64,000 nucleotides of DNA, from contig NZ_JAQBNR010000001.1 in NCBI RefSeq assembly GCF_028288465.1, positions 124,001 through 188,000 on the forward strand, in the 5' to 3' direction. Below the pieces are notes generated by a model. It saw only the letters and a program-made list of their open reading frames with translations, did not search any database and was not told the DNA's origin. The translations under genes and the position numbers were made by a program. Position 1 is the first letter of the stretch. Every line of letters begins with the position of its first letter. Source of the stretch: Ferruginibacter sp. Lineage in GTDB: Bacteria; Bacteroidota; Bacteroidia; Chitinophagales; Chitinophagaceae. Of this stretch, positions 17,141 through 26,661 are shown in pieces.

Positions 17141-18688
17141 ATGGCAAAAAAAGACGAATTCATACAGGCAATAGCAGCTGGTTATACTTTTAAAGGTGAA
17201 AGTGTAAAAATTGGTGCTGCTGTTTTGGATGGCGAAGTGATACCCGAGGCTGGTATTTTTCTTCCGTTAAAAACAATGAACCGCCATGGATTGATTGCAG
17301 GTGCTACCGGAACGGGTAAAACAAAAACCCTGCAGATGATCAGTGAATTTTTAAGTGATGCAAGTGTGCCGGTTTTATTGATGGATATAAAAGGAGACCT
17401 GAGCGGTATTGCTGCTTTGGGCTCGGTAAATGATAAAGTAACTGACCGCTACCAAAAGCTGCAGATGGAGTACAAACCGGAACAATTCACGGCAGAGCTG
17501 ATGACATTGAGCGGACAGAAAGGGGTGCATTTAAAAGCGACTGTAAGCGAGTTTGGTCCTGTGTTGCTGACAAAAATACTTGGGCTTAACGATACGCAAG
17601 GCGGCGTGGTAGCGATGATATTTAAATATTGTGATGATGCTAAACTACCATTGTTAGATCTGAAAGATTTTATAAAAGTGTTGCAATATATTGGTGACGA
17701 AGGCAAAGCTGAATTGGAAAAAACATACGGTAAAATTTCTACTACCAGTACCGGAACGATTTTGCGTAAAGTAATAGAATTACAGCAACAGGGTGCGGAT
17801 GTTTTTTTTGGAGAAAAAAGTTTTGAAGTAGATGACCTGATGCGTATGGATGACCAGGGACGGGGAATGATTAATGTATTACGGGTTACTGATTTACAGG
17901 ACAAGCCAAAGTTGTTCTCCACTTTTATGTTGCAGATGCTGGCTGAGTTATACGCAACCTGCCCTGAAGAAGGTGATTTGGACAAACCTAAACTGGTGAT
18001 GTTTATTGATGAAGCACATCTTATTTTTCAGGAAGCAAGCGAAGCTTTACTGCAACAGATTGAAACTATCATCAAGTTGATTCGTTCCAAAGGCATTGGT
18101 ATTTTCTTTTGTACGCAGAATCCCATGGATGTGCCTGCCAGCGTGTTGGCTCAGCTGGGGTTAAAAGTGCAACATGCTTTGCGAGCCTTTACAGCGGCTG
18201 ACAGAAAAGTAATTAAACAAACAGCAGAAAACTATCCTGAAACTACTTTTTATAAAACAGAAGACCTGATAACTCAATTGGGTATTGGTGAAGCGTTGAT
18301 TACAATGCTGAATGAAAAAGGCATTCCCACACCGTTGGCGCAGGTGATGCTTTGCTCGCCCAGGAGCCGGATGGATGTGCTGACTGACGCCGAAATTGAT
18401 TCGATCGTAAGTCATTCTAAAATAGCCGCTAAATACAATCAGGTTATTGACAGCCAGAGTGCTTATGAAATCTTAACGGCTAAATTACAGGATGCTGCAG
18501 ACAAAACGCAGCAGGCGGCTGATAACAAAGGGACAGCAAAACCAGAAGAATCCACTTTTGAAAAAATTGCCAATAACACCATCGTAAAAAGCATGGCTCG
18601 TACAGCAGGCAATACGATCGTACGGTCTCTGCTGGGTGCATTGGGTATGGGCGGCCGGTCAAGCAAAAAAACTACCAGCTGGTTTTAA
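17141..18688 (+). CDS. HerA-like ATPase, DUF853 family (YjgR type)
   Basis: A 515-residue P-loop ATPase. Walker A is AGATGTGKTKTLQM at about residues 52-65, followed by LLMDIKGDLSGIAALG; Walker B is KLVMFIDEAHLIFQEA at about 285-300 and the sensor region is SKGIGIFFCTQNPMDVPASVL. The family (E. coli YjgR) belongs to the HerA/FtsK group of hexameric DNA pumps, but its substrate is unknown. The last 80 residues are Lys/Ala/Gln-rich and end in a Gly/Ser-rich tail, SLLGALGMGGRSSKK. The 186-nt gap upstream holds no visible gene. It is not obviously part of the Bat operon. Confidence 0.92.
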   Translation: MAKKDEFIQAIAAGYTFKGESVKIGAAVLDGEVIPEAGIFLPLKTMNRHGLIAGATGTGKTKTLQMISEFLSDASVPVLLMDIKGDLSGIAALGSVNDKVTDRYQKLQMEYKPEQFTAELMTLSGQKGVHLKATVSEFGPVLLTKILGLNDTQGGVVAMIFKYCDDAKLPLLDLKDFIKVLQYIGDEGKAELEKTYGKISTTSTGTILRKVIELQQQGADVFFGEKSFEVDDLMRMDDQGRGMINVLRVTDLQDKPKLFSTFMLQMLAELYATCPEEGDLDKPKLVMFIDEAHLIFQEASEALLQQIETIIKLIRSKGIGIFFCTQNPMDVPASVLAQLGLKVQHALRAFTAADRKVIKQTAENYPETTFYKTEDLITQLGIGEALITMLNEKGIPTPLAQVMLCSPRSRMDVLTDAEIDSIVSHSKIAAKYNQVIDSQSAYEILTAKLQDAADKTQQAADNKGTAKPEESTFEKIANNTIVKSMARTAGNTIVRSLLGALGMGGRSSKKTTSWF

Positions 18689-18712
18689 CAGCTTTTGCAA
18701 CAATTGCTTTGT

Positions 18713-18720
18713 TAATTTTG
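18713..18720 (+). promoter_or_regulatory. -7 promoter box of the LtaS-like gene
   Basis: TAATTTTG matches TAnnTTTG exactly, followed by CTGA and the ATG at 18725. The 4-nt gap predicts a leaderless transcript. Confidence 0.5.
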
Positions 18721-18724
18721 CTGA

Positions 18725-20650
18725 ATGAAAAAATGGGGCAGTCTTTTTAAACAACGTTTTGGTCCGTTATTTTTACTTGCGCTGGTTATCTGTGGAGTAA
18801 GTTTTATTACAAGACTTATTTTACTGATAAAAAGCTGGCCAAACCTAGAACTTTCGCCTTTGCTTTTGCTGGGTATTTTTGTTATTGGCTTGTTCTACGA
18901 TTTGGTTGTAAGCAGTTTTTTCGCCATACCCGTCGCTTTGTATTGCTGGTTGATCAATGATTCTTTCTTTCAAAAAAAGTGGCAACGTGTTCCTCTTTTC
19001 ATGCTCTTTTTCATTCTAATTTTTATCATTGTAACGATCGCTGGCAGCGAAATTGTTTTTTGGAATGAGTTCAATGTACGATTCAATTTCATTGCGGTTG
19101 ACTACCTTGTTTATACCAATGAAGTCTTAGGTAATATCCAGGAGTCGTACAATATGCCGCTGATTATTTCAGCCGTTGTGATGGTTACCCTGCTGATACT
19201 TTTTCTAGTAAGAAAAACGCTTATTGCATCTCAACTTAATAGCATGCGTTTTGGAAAGCGAACGCTATGGTTTTTACTTTTTTTACTTATACCGCTGGCA
19301 GGCTATTTTCTTGTAAATAACAGGTGGAAAAATATCAGTAAAAATAACTACGTAAACGAATTGAGCGGTAACGGTACATACGAATTTGGTGCGGCCTTCT
19401 GGAATAATGAATTAGACTACAACCGGTTTTACCAGGTTAACAATGATACGGCTAACATCCAAATTTTACGCACCCAATTGCAAACCTCCAATGCTACCTT
19501 TAGCAACGATCCGTTAAGTGTTGAAAGGATGATCCAAAATGACAGTGCGGAGAAGAAATGGAATGTAGTTTTAATAAGCGTTGAAAGTTTAAGTGGCGAT
19601 TACTTACAATATTTCGGCAGTAAAGAAAATATAACGCCCTTTCTTGACTCACTGATACCGCAAAGCCTTTTTTTTAAAAACTTTTACGCTTCCGGAACCA
19701 GGACGGTGAGGGGATTAGAGGCGCTGTCAATGGGGATAACGCCAACGCCAGGCCAGTCAATTGTGCGCCGCCCCAACAATGAAAATTTGTTTACAATTGG
19801 TGGTGTATTGAAAGGTAAGGGCTATGATGTAAATTTCATTTACGGAGGCAACAGTTTTTTTGACAACATGGGATATTTTTTCAGCCACAATGGTTATAGA
19901 GTGTTGGATAAAAGAGATATTCCGGATAGCCTGGTGCATCATACAACCGCCTGGGGTATTGACGACGAAGCTGCTTTTGATTTTTGTCTTCAGCAATGCG
20001 ATAAAAGTTATACTAAAGGCACACTTTTTTTCAATCATTTGATGACCATTAGTAATCACCGGCCGTATACATACCCTGACGGAAGAATTGATATTCCTTC
20101 TTCCTCACAATCTATTCAGGGAGGCGTAAAATATACTGATTACGCCATTCACAAATTTTTAAAAGATGCTGAAAAAAAGCCATGGTTTAACAACACGGTA
20201 TTTGTAGTCGTATCCGATCATTGTTCCCGTAGCGCAGGTAAAACAGATCTTCCTGCAAACAGGTATCACATTCCCTGTTTTATTTATGCGCCAGCACTAG
20301 TGAAACCAAAAATTGAAGAGCGGCTTACCAGCCAGATTGACCTTGCCCCAACATTATTGGGAATAATGAATGTGAATTATTCCAGCCATTTTTTAGGTTT
20401 TGATTTATATAGAACGCCGGTTGAAAGGGACAGAGTTTTTATCAGTACTTACCAAAATATGGGTTTTATAAAAGATAATAAGCTGCTAATACTATCACCA
20501 CAAAAAAAAACAGCGCAGTTTCAAACAGATTTTTCGACCGGCATTTCGACCCCTCTTCCTGTTTCTGATGAAATGTCAAAAGAAGCAATAGCATGGTACC
20601 AGGGCGCTTCTTTTCTATTTAAAACCCACCGGTATACAATTAAAAACTAA
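18725..20650 (+). CDS. LTA synthase family membrane sulfatase/phosphoglycerol transferase
   Basis: A 641-residue protein with about five N-terminal membrane helices (residues 12-215) and a periplasmic alkaline-phosphatase/sulfatase domain (about 275-560). The metal site starts with VVLISVESLSGDYLQYFG; the nucleophile is a threonine in ASGTRTVRGLEALSMG, as in LtaS, and VVVSDHCSRSAGKTD gives the later metal ligands. Family members move phosphoglycerol or phosphoethanolamine groups onto surface glycolipids or glycans; in a Gram-negative bacterium this would be an envelope decoration enzyme, not classical lipoteichoic acid synthesis (inference). It is followed by a terminator shared with recQ. 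Confidence 0.9.
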   Translation: MKKWGSLFKQRFGPLFLLALVICGVSFITRLILLIKSWPNLELSPLLLLGIFVIGLFYDLVVSSFFAIPVALYCWLINDSFFQKKWQRVPLFMLFFILIFIIVTIAGSEIVFWNEFNVRFNFIAVDYLVYTNEVLGNIQESYNMPLIISAVVMVTLLILFLVRKTLIASQLNSMRFGKRTLWFLLFLLIPLAGYFLVNNRWKNISKNNYVNELSGNGTYEFGAAFWNNELDYNRFYQVNNDTANIQILRTQLQTSNATFSNDPLSVERMIQNDSAEKKWNVVLISVESLSGDYLQYFGSKENITPFLDSLIPQSLFFKNFYASGTRTVRGLEALSMGITPTPGQSIVRRPNNENLFTIGGVLKGKGYDVNFIYGGNSFFDNMGYFFSHNGYRVLDKRDIPDSLVHHTTAWGIDDEAAFDFCLQQCDKSYTKGTLFFNHLMTISNHRPYTYPDGRIDIPSSSQSIQGGVKYTDYAIHKFLKDAEKKPWFNNTVFVVVSDHCSRSAGKTDLPANRYHIPCFIYAPALVKPKIEERLTSQIDLAPTLLGIMNVNYSSHFLGFDLYRTPVERDRVFISTYQNMGFIKDNKLLILSPQKKTAQFQTDFSTGISTPLPVSDEMSKEAIAWYQGASFLFKTHRYTIKN

Positions 20651-20812
20651 TTCATAAACGGCATTTTATCAGTTTTGAAAGTCTCGTATATTGTCATTTT
20701 TACTTTTAAAAAGGAGGTGACGGCAAGAAAATAATTGTTCAAAAATGTTGTATTGTAAGATATTACACCCTATCTTCGTTTCGGTTTTTCATAGGATATT
20801 GGATTTTAAAGC

Positions 20813-20849
20813 GGGACTAGATTTCTATCTTGGTCCCTTTTTTATTTTT
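20813..20849 (+). terminator. Terminator between the LtaS-like gene and recQ
   Basis: GGGACTAGA at 20813-20821 can pair with TCTTGGTCCC at 20828-20837 with one bulged base. A run of T (TTTTTTATTTTTA) follows. The 243-nt gap 20651-20893 around it shows no convincing gene. Confidence 0.65.
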
Positions 20850-20893
20850 ATAACCGCCCGTTTTAGCTGTTTATGTTGTGGACAAAATAAAGT

Positions 20894-22798
20894 TCAGGCT
20901 TTGGTGATTGAGCCCTTCCTGTCTATATTTATCTTCTTTTCTGACTGCAGATAATTAAATACTTTCCAGAATTTTTCCTTTTTAACCCCGGTTAAATTTT
21001 TCATCAGTTCTTTATAAGATATGGATTGCTGAGCTACCTGTCTATAAATTTCACTGGCAATTTTCTCAAATTCTTCTGCACTTATTTTCAAATCCTGCTG
21101 ATTGATGCAATTGTCACAAATACCACATGCTTTTACGTTGTGATCATTAAAATAAGCTGCAATAAACTGGCTTCTGCACCTGGCAGTTTGCTGAATGTAT
21201 CCGCAAATTGCCTGAACTCTTTTTTCAAAATTTAATTTTCTTTTTGTGTAATTGGAAAGGTCAATAACAAAGCTGTCGGCGTACATCCTGTTTTGCAAAA
21301 GGGTTAGCTGTGGTTTGTCTTTCCGGGGTGAATAATCAATAATACCGCTTTGATGTAAAAATTGTAATTGCTGTAAAACATCCGGTAATTTTTTATGAAT
21401 AAAATTAGCCAGTTGATTTTCATGAATGGCGGTAGGAAAATCAAAAATTCCTTCATAAGATCTTAGAAGCCCTTTTATTAAAGGCTCAAGTTGCGGGTAT
21501 TGTTGCTCAAATTCTGTAAGCTGGTTTTTATCACAGGTAAAGGCAGCAGACGACGGTTTAAAAAAGAGTTCATTGAATGTGACTATGTCTTCCTGCTCCA
21601 GCGTTTTAATTGCATAGGTAGCGGTTAGCAAGTTGAGTTTGAAAGCTGTTGTAAACGTAGCCATATCAAAATCATAACTGATGCCTTCGCCGCTGCCGGC
21701 GGGAATCTGCAGGTGATTCATGATAGCTGTATACACTTTTTTTATTTCTTCTTTTTCCGGATAGCGGATGGCAGACTGAGATTGTAAGTCCTGTAGCTCC
21801 CGGTCGCTGTATAACAACACCGCATAAGCTCTTTTGCCATCGCGGCCGGCCCTGCCCGCTTCCTGGTAATAGTTTTCCAGGCAATCGGGTACATCATAAT
21901 GCACTACTACTCTCACGTTTGGCTTGTCTATGCCCATTCCAAAAGCATTGGTACATGCCATTACACGGGTGTCATTATTGATCCAGTCTTCCTGCCGTTT
22001 ATTTCTTTCTTCGTTGCTTAAACCGGCATGGTAAAAGCTGGCGCTTATTTTATTTAGGGATAAGAGGTCCGCAATATCTTTTGTATGCCTCCGGCTTTTG
22101 CAGTAAACAATGGCACTGCCTTTAACATTATTTAAAATTTCAAGCAGTTTAATTTGCTTGCTGGCTACATTGAAAATACTGTAGGAAAGATTCGCTCTTT
22201 CAAAAGACTGCTGATACCGTTGCTGATTTTTTGAGAAGGCTAATTTTTCACAAATATCATCCTGTACTGTTGCCGTTGCAGAAGCCGTTAATGCAAGTAC
22301 TGGCGTATCAGGCATGTATTCCCGTAATTGTGCTATGCGGGTGTAAGGAGGTCTGAAATCATACCCCCACTGCGAAATACAATGGGCTTCATCCACTGCG
22401 ATGAGGTTGATATTCATTGCCGGCAGGAATTCTAAAAATAGATTCGTTTCCAGCCGCTCAGGTGATACATACAGAAATTTATAATTGCCATGTACCGCAT
22501 TCTGAAGTGTCTTTTTTACTTCAAAAAAACTCATACCTGAATACACAGACAAGGCGGGGATTCCCTTGTTTTTTAGATTTTGTACCTGGTCTTTCATTAA
22601 AGCGATCAGCGGACTGATAACGAGGCATACTCCATCTTTCGCCAAAGCGGGCACCTGGAAACAAATAGATTTGCCCCCACCGGTAGGCAGTAAGGCAAGT
22701 GTATCTTTTCCATCCAAAACAGAATGGATGATTTCTTCCTGTAGAGGACGGAATACATCATATCCCCAGTACTCTTTAAGAATTTGATTGATTGACAA
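20894..22798 (-). CDS. recQ: ATP-dependent DNA helicase RecQ
   Basis: A 634-residue 3'-5' helicase acting in recombination and replication-fork repair. Motif 0 is FRPLQEEII, Walker A is LLPTGGGKS (about residues 36-44), the DExH motif is AVDEAHCISQWGYDFRP (about 134-150) and motif III is LTASAT. Motifs IV-VI include YCKSRRHT, CTNAFGMGIDKPNVR and QEAGRAGRDG. The RQC zinc site is in the stretch CRSQFIAAYF to CGICDNC (about 545-570), followed by a winged helix. No HRDC domain is seen, so it is the short RecQ form. It starts 22 nt after copA on the same strand and may share its transcript. Confidence 0.95.
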   Translation of the reverse strand: MSINQILKEYWGYDVFRPLQEEIIHSVLDGKDTLALLPTGGGKSICFQVPALAKDGVCLVISPLIALMKDQVQNLKNKGIPALSVYSGMSFFEVKKTLQNAVHGNYKFLYVSPERLETNLFLEFLPAMNINLIAVDEAHCISQWGYDFRPPYTRIAQLREYMPDTPVLALTASATATVQDDICEKLAFSKNQQRYQQSFERANLSYSIFNVASKQIKLLEILNNVKGSAIVYCKSRRHTKDIADLLSLNKISASFYHAGLSNEERNKRQEDWINNDTRVMACTNAFGMGIDKPNVRVVVHYDVPDCLENYYQEAGRAGRDGKRAYAVLLYSDRELQDLQSQSAIRYPEKEEIKKVYTAIMNHLQIPAGSGEGISYDFDMATFTTAFKLNLLTATYAIKTLEQEDIVTFNELFFKPSSAAFTCDKNQLTEFEQQYPQLEPLIKGLLRSYEGIFDFPTAIHENQLANFIHKKLPDVLQQLQFLHQSGIIDYSPRKDKPQLTLLQNRMYADSFVIDLSNYTKRKLNFEKRVQAICGYIQQTARCRSQFIAAYFNDHNVKACGICDNCINQQDLKISAEEFEKIASEIYRQVAQQSISYKELMKNLTGVKKEKFWKVFNYLQSEKKINIDRKGSITKA

Positions 22799-22820
22799 AT
22801 GGAATTTTTATGGTTTGAAA

Positions 22821-24938
22821 TTAAACCACTTTTTTGTAATTGAGCTTAATGGAATTAATAGCCAGTACAACGTCGCTGAAACCCATTGCAAGAGCAGCTA
22901 TGCCCGGATGCAGAAACCCTGCAGCGGCGATTGGGATTGCCACAATGTTATAAATAAAAGCCCAGAATAAGTTTTGTTTAATGGTTCCGAAAGTATGTTT
23001 ACCCAACCCGAGCGCCAAGGGCAAATGTTGTATGCCTTTGTTCATCAGCACCACCTGTGCGGTTTGCATGGCCAGCTGTGAAGCATCGCTCATAGAGATG
23101 CCAATAGTAGCTTTGGCCAGTGCCGGAGCATCATTGATGCCATCGCCCACCATAGCGGTTGGATGCTCCTTATTTAAAGCTTCAATTACCTGTAATTTTT
23201 CTGCTGGTTTTTTTTCCGCATATACTGTATCAATGCCAACAGCATCTGCAATTTTTTTACATCTTTCGTAGCTGTCGCCGCTTAATAAAATGGTATTGAT
23301 GTTTTTTGAGTGCAGGTAGTTAATTACATCTTTTGATTCTTTTCTGATTTCATCTTCCATATCCAACCAGCCGAGTGCCTGGTTGTTTTTGATGAGATAA
23401 GCGGTGTGACTTTTTTCTGCACGGGAAGTAGCTTCAATATTGCTGTTACCCAACTGGTAAACATTGCCTTCATTATCGGTTGCCATCACGCCTACTCCTT
23501 TAATCTCCTCAACTTTTTTCCAGCTAATGGTATTATTGGTTTTCCAGTTGCTGGTGATCACTTTTGCAATGGGGTGATTGGAATATTTTTCCAATGAAAA
23601 AACAATGCGTTTAAATTCTTCTTCAGGTAAAACAAAAGAATGAAAACCGTTGATCACAAAATCGCCTTTGGTAAGTGTTCCGGTTTTATCAAATACGACG
23701 GTTTGAATATCTTTAAATAATTCCAGGCTTTTTGCATTGCGGAAAAGAATGCCGTTTTTTGCTGCCCTGCCAAGGCCAACAGCAATGGCAGCAGGCGTTG
23801 CAAGCCCCATGGCACAGGGACAGCTGATTACCAAAACAGCGATGCTCCTCATTAAAGAATGCGTAATGCCGGCATCAACAAAAAAGTAATTGATGATAAA
23901 TGTAAGTACCGAAATGCCTAACACAACGGGAACAAAAATGGCGCTGATTTTATCCGCCAGTTGCTGAATCGGCGGTTTTTCGCCCTGCGCTTGTTTCACC
24001 AGGTTTAAAATATTGCTGAGCACAGTGTCTTTCCCCGTAGCGGTTACCTGCGCCTTTACTGTACCGTCTGTTAAAATACTGCCACCTATAAGACTATCTT
24101 TTTTCTGCTTGCTTACAGGAACACTTTCACCTGTCAACAGGGCCTCGTTTACCTGTGCATTGCCCCATAATATTTTGCAATCGGTCGGTACCTGTTCACC
24201 ACTTTTAATCAGGATTAAATCACCGGGGCGGAGCTGGGTATTTTCTACCGGAAAAATATTTTCCTTGTGTTCATCATCAAAGGCAATCATATTGGCCATT
24301 ACCTTTTGCTGACCAGCCAATTTATTTAACTCTTTTTGTGTAAGGGCAACAGACCTGTTTTCTACCCATTCGCCCAAAAAAACCAGGGTGATGATTGTAG
24401 CGGCTGTTTCATAAAACACATAATCCATCCCGTAATTACCAAGCGTTCCTATAAGGCTGTAAATAAAGGCAGCAGTAGCGCCGATTGCAATCAACACATT
24501 CATATTGGGTATGCCTCTGCGTAAACTTTTAACTGCACTTACTCCGAAGTAACTCATGCCTACAATATAAACAGGTAAGCAAATAGCCAGTTGAATGTAA
24601 GGGTACATTAAAAAATGGATATGCCATGGAAGCATATGCAGCATCAGTACTGTTGTAAATGGAAGACAAAATAAAAAACGTTGCAAATGATTGGCAAAAA
24701 GTTTAAACGGAGGTTTGGTTGTATCCGCATGCGTTTCACCCAATACCGTGTAACCCAGATCGGCTATGCCTTTTGCCAGTTTTTCTTTTGCCGTATTTTG
24801 ATTTAATTCAAAACTTACATCTCCGCCGATGAAATTAACCTTTACGTTTTTTACCCCTTCTTTTGTAAGATATTTTGAAATGGTAAGTGCACAATTTGTA
24901 CAGTCCATTCCATCTACCTTCCAGTCTACCTTTTCCAT
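22821..24938 (-). CDS. copA: Copper-type heavy-metal P-type ATPase
   Basis: A 705-residue P1B-ATPase that pumps monovalent copper (probably Cu+) out of the cytoplasm. One N-terminal metal-binding domain carries GMDCTNC (Cys13 and Cys16). Eight membrane helices follow from about residue 85. The actuator loop has TGES at 269-272, the metal channel has CPC (Cys373, Cys375), the phosphorylated Asp417 lies in DKTGT, and the hinge is GDGINDAPAL near the C-terminus. CPC plus a single HMA domain fits subgroup 1B-1. A TAATTTTG box ends 4 nt before its ATG; the divergent tsaE promoter shares the same 62-nt gap. No copper chaperone or CueR gene is adjacent. Confidence 0.94.
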   Translation of the reverse strand: MEKVDWKVDGMDCTNCALTISKYLTKEGVKNVKVNFIGGDVSFELNQNTAKEKLAKGIADLGYTVLGETHADTTKPPFKLFANHLQRFLFCLPFTTVLMLHMLPWHIHFLMYPYIQLAICLPVYIVGMSYFGVSAVKSLRRGIPNMNVLIAIGATAAFIYSLIGTLGNYGMDYVFYETAATIITLVFLGEWVENRSVALTQKELNKLAGQQKVMANMIAFDDEHKENIFPVENTQLRPGDLILIKSGEQVPTDCKILWGNAQVNEALLTGESVPVSKQKKDSLIGGSILTDGTVKAQVTATGKDTVLSNILNLVKQAQGEKPPIQQLADKISAIFVPVVLGISVLTFIINYFFVDAGITHSLMRSIAVLVISCPCAMGLATPAAIAVGLGRAAKNGILFRNAKSLELFKDIQTVVFDKTGTLTKGDFVINGFHSFVLPEEEFKRIVFSLEKYSNHPIAKVITSNWKTNNTISWKKVEEIKGVGVMATDNEGNVYQLGNSNIEATSRAEKSHTAYLIKNNQALGWLDMEDEIRKESKDVINYLHSKNINTILLSGDSYERCKKIADAVGIDTVYAEKKPAEKLQVIEALNKEHPTAMVGDGINDAPALAKATIGISMSDASQLAMQTAQVVLMNKGIQHLPLALGLGKHTFGTIKQNLFWAFIYNIVAIPIAAAGFLHPGIAALAMGFSDVVLAINSIKLNYKKVV

Positions 24939-24942
24939 ACTG

Positions 24943-24950
24943 CAAAATTA
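24943..24950 (-). promoter_or_regulatory. -7 promoter box of copA
   Basis: The minus strand reads TAATTTTG, an exact TAnnTTTG match, then CAGT and the ATG at 24938. It is arranged back-to-back with the tsaE box. Confidence 0.55.
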
Positions 24951-24988
24951 TTCTTTGTGTTTGGTACCGTATTACTATTGAAGGAAAA

Positions 24989-24996
24989 TATCTTTG
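24989..24996 (+). promoter_or_regulatory. -7 promoter box of tsaE
   Basis: TATCTTTG is an exact match to TAnnTTTG, followed by CAAC and the ATG at 25001. The position supports the ATG at 25001 over earlier in-frame codons. Confidence 0.55.
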
Positions 24997-25000
24997 CAAC

Positions 25001-25414
25001 ATGGAGTTAATTTATACGCTTGATAATATAGAAGTCGCGGCAAAAGAGTTTACAAACATCACCAATGCTTTTAAAGTGTTCGCGTTTGAAGGGGAGATGG
25101 GGGCAGGTAAAACTACTTTTATACACGCTTTGTGTGAAGTTGCAGGTGTAACAGACGGTATCAGCAGCCCTACTTTTTCCATCATCAACCAATACATCAC
25201 CCCCCAAAGGCAGCTTATTTACCATATAGATTTGTATCGCTTAAAAAACGAGGAGGAAGCGATTCAGGCCGGTGTTGAAGATTGCCTGTATAGCGGAAAT
25301 ACCTGTTTTGTGGAATGGCCTCAAAAAGCGCCCGGCCTGTTTCCTGATGGTACATTGCACGCCGCTATTACAGCAATTGACACCAATACCAGAAAGCTGA
25401 AAATTAATTTGTAA
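25001..25414 (+). CDS. tsaE: tRNA threonylcarbamoyladenosine synthesis ATPase TsaE
   Basis: A 137-residue P-loop protein needed, with TsaB and TsaD, to make the t6A modification at position 37 of ANN-decoding tRNAs. Walker A is FEGEMGAGKTTFIHAL (about residues 28-43), followed by SSPTFSIINQY, YHIDLYRL and FVEWPQKAP, all TsaE signatures. The open frame extends upstream, but the ATG at 25001 gives the normal length and follows a promoter box. The alanine dehydrogenase gene follows after 27 nt on the same strand and is probably cotranscribed. tsaB and tsaD are not in the window. Confidence 0.95.
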   Translation: MELIYTLDNIEVAAKEFTNITNAFKVFAFEGEMGAGKTTFIHALCEVAGVTDGISSPTFSIINQYITPQRQLIYHIDLYRLKNEEEAIQAGVEDCLYSGNTCFVEWPQKAPGLFPDGTLHAAITAIDTNTRKLKINL

Positions 25415-25441
25415 TTTGTACGCTTGAACTTGTAAAAATTT

Positions 25442-26656
25442 ATGGCAACATCAAAACCATTTGTCTCTCCTTCTTTTAGTTATGAAACACTGGAAGAAAC
25501 ACTGGATATAAAACCTAAAGGGGAAGAGTTATTTATTGGCATTCCAAAAGAGACTTCTTTTAGTGAAAACCGGATTGCACTTACACCAGAAGCTGTGGGT
25601 GTAATGGTTGCCAATGGCCATAGGGTAGTAGTGGAAACTATGGCGGGTGAGGGTGCCAGTTATAGTGATAAAGATTATAGCGACGCAGGGGCAAAAATCG
25701 CCTATGATAAGAAAGAAGTTTTTGAATGTGACATACTCGTAAAAAGTGCGCCGGTAAGTGAAAGCGAATGCGAATTGCTGAAGCCCAATCATTACATTAT
25801 TTCTCCCATTCATTTGTCTGTTATGAAACGGGAAATTTTGCAAAAAATGATGGACAAAAAAATTACCGCCTTAAGTTTCGAAAACCTTAAAGATGATAGC
25901 GGGCACAATCCCATTGTGCGCAGCATGAGCGAAATTGCAGGCAGTGCGGTAATGTTGATAGCCGGGCAGTACCTCAATAATGCCAATCATGGTAAAGGCG
26001 TATTGGTTGGTGGTATCAGTGGTATTCCGCCGACAAAAGTGATCATTATTGGAGCTGGTATTGTTGGTGAATATGCAGCAAGAACAGCGCTGGCAATGGG
26101 TGCCAGTGTAAAGATTTTTGACAACAGTATCTATCGGCTGAAAAGGTTGCAAAATAATATTGGTGGCCGGTTGTGGACCTCAGTAATTGAACCTAAAATT
26201 TTATCCAAACAACTAAAAACCTGCGATGTTGCCGTAGGCGCCCTGAGCAGTACCGGCGGCCGTACTCCTATTGTAGTTACCGAAGAAATGGTGAGCAATA
26301 TGCGGCCGGGCACAGTGATTGTTGATGTGAGTATTGACAGGGGCGGATGTTTTGAGACCAGCGAAGTTACCACGCTGGAAAAACCAGTTTTTAGAAAGTA
26401 TGACGTAATACACTATTGCGTACCCAATATCCCGAGTGGCTTTGCCCGTACAGCTTCCCAGGCAATCAGTAACGTATTAATGCCTTTGCTGCTTGAAACT
26501 GCTGATGATGGGGGCATTGACAACGTGGTGTGGTACAAAATAAATATCCGCAGCGGTATCTACATGTTTAAAGGTAGCCTTACCAATTTTTATCTAAGTG
26601 AGCGCTTTGATTTAAAATACACAGATCTCAATTTACTTATCGCCAGCCGGCGGTAA
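25442..26656 (+). CDS. ald: Alanine dehydrogenase
   Basis: Interconverts L-alanine and pyruvate with NAD(H) and ammonia. The 404 residues include an N-terminal extension of about 30 residues typical of the Bacteroidota form. Then come GIPKETSFSENRIALTPEAV, the catalytic lysine and histidine regions ILVKSAPVSESE and SPIHLS, the Rossmann NAD motif IIGAGIVGEYAARTALAMGA (about 197-216), DVSIDRGGCFETS and CVPNIPSGFARTASQAISN. It follows tsaE with 27 nt between and converges with the ABC ATPase gene, 5 nt away. A role in alanine use or nitrogen balance is the usual assignment. Confidence 0.93.
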   Translation: MATSKPFVSPSFSYETLEETLDIKPKGEELFIGIPKETSFSENRIALTPEAVGVMVANGHRVVVETMAGEGASYSDKDYSDAGAKIAYDKKEVFECDILVKSAPVSESECELLKPNHYIISPIHLSVMKREILQKMMDKKITALSFENLKDDSGHNPIVRSMSEIAGSAVMLIAGQYLNNANHGKGVLVGGISGIPPTKVIIIGAGIVGEYAARTALAMGASVKIFDNSIYRLKRLQNNIGGRLWTSVIEPKILSKQLKTCDVAVGALSSTGGRTPIVVTEEMVSNMRPGTVIVDVSIDRGGCFETSEVTTLEKPVFRKYDVIHYCVPNIPSGFARTASQAISNVLMPLLLETADDGGIDNVVWYKINIRSGIYMFKGSLTNFYLSERFDLKYTDLNLLIASRR

Positions 26657-26661
26657 CAGGG

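Noticed and set aside
24887..25000. Upstream extension of the tsaE frame
   Set aside because: It overlaps the copA start and promoter; the ATG at 25001 gives the normal TsaE length.
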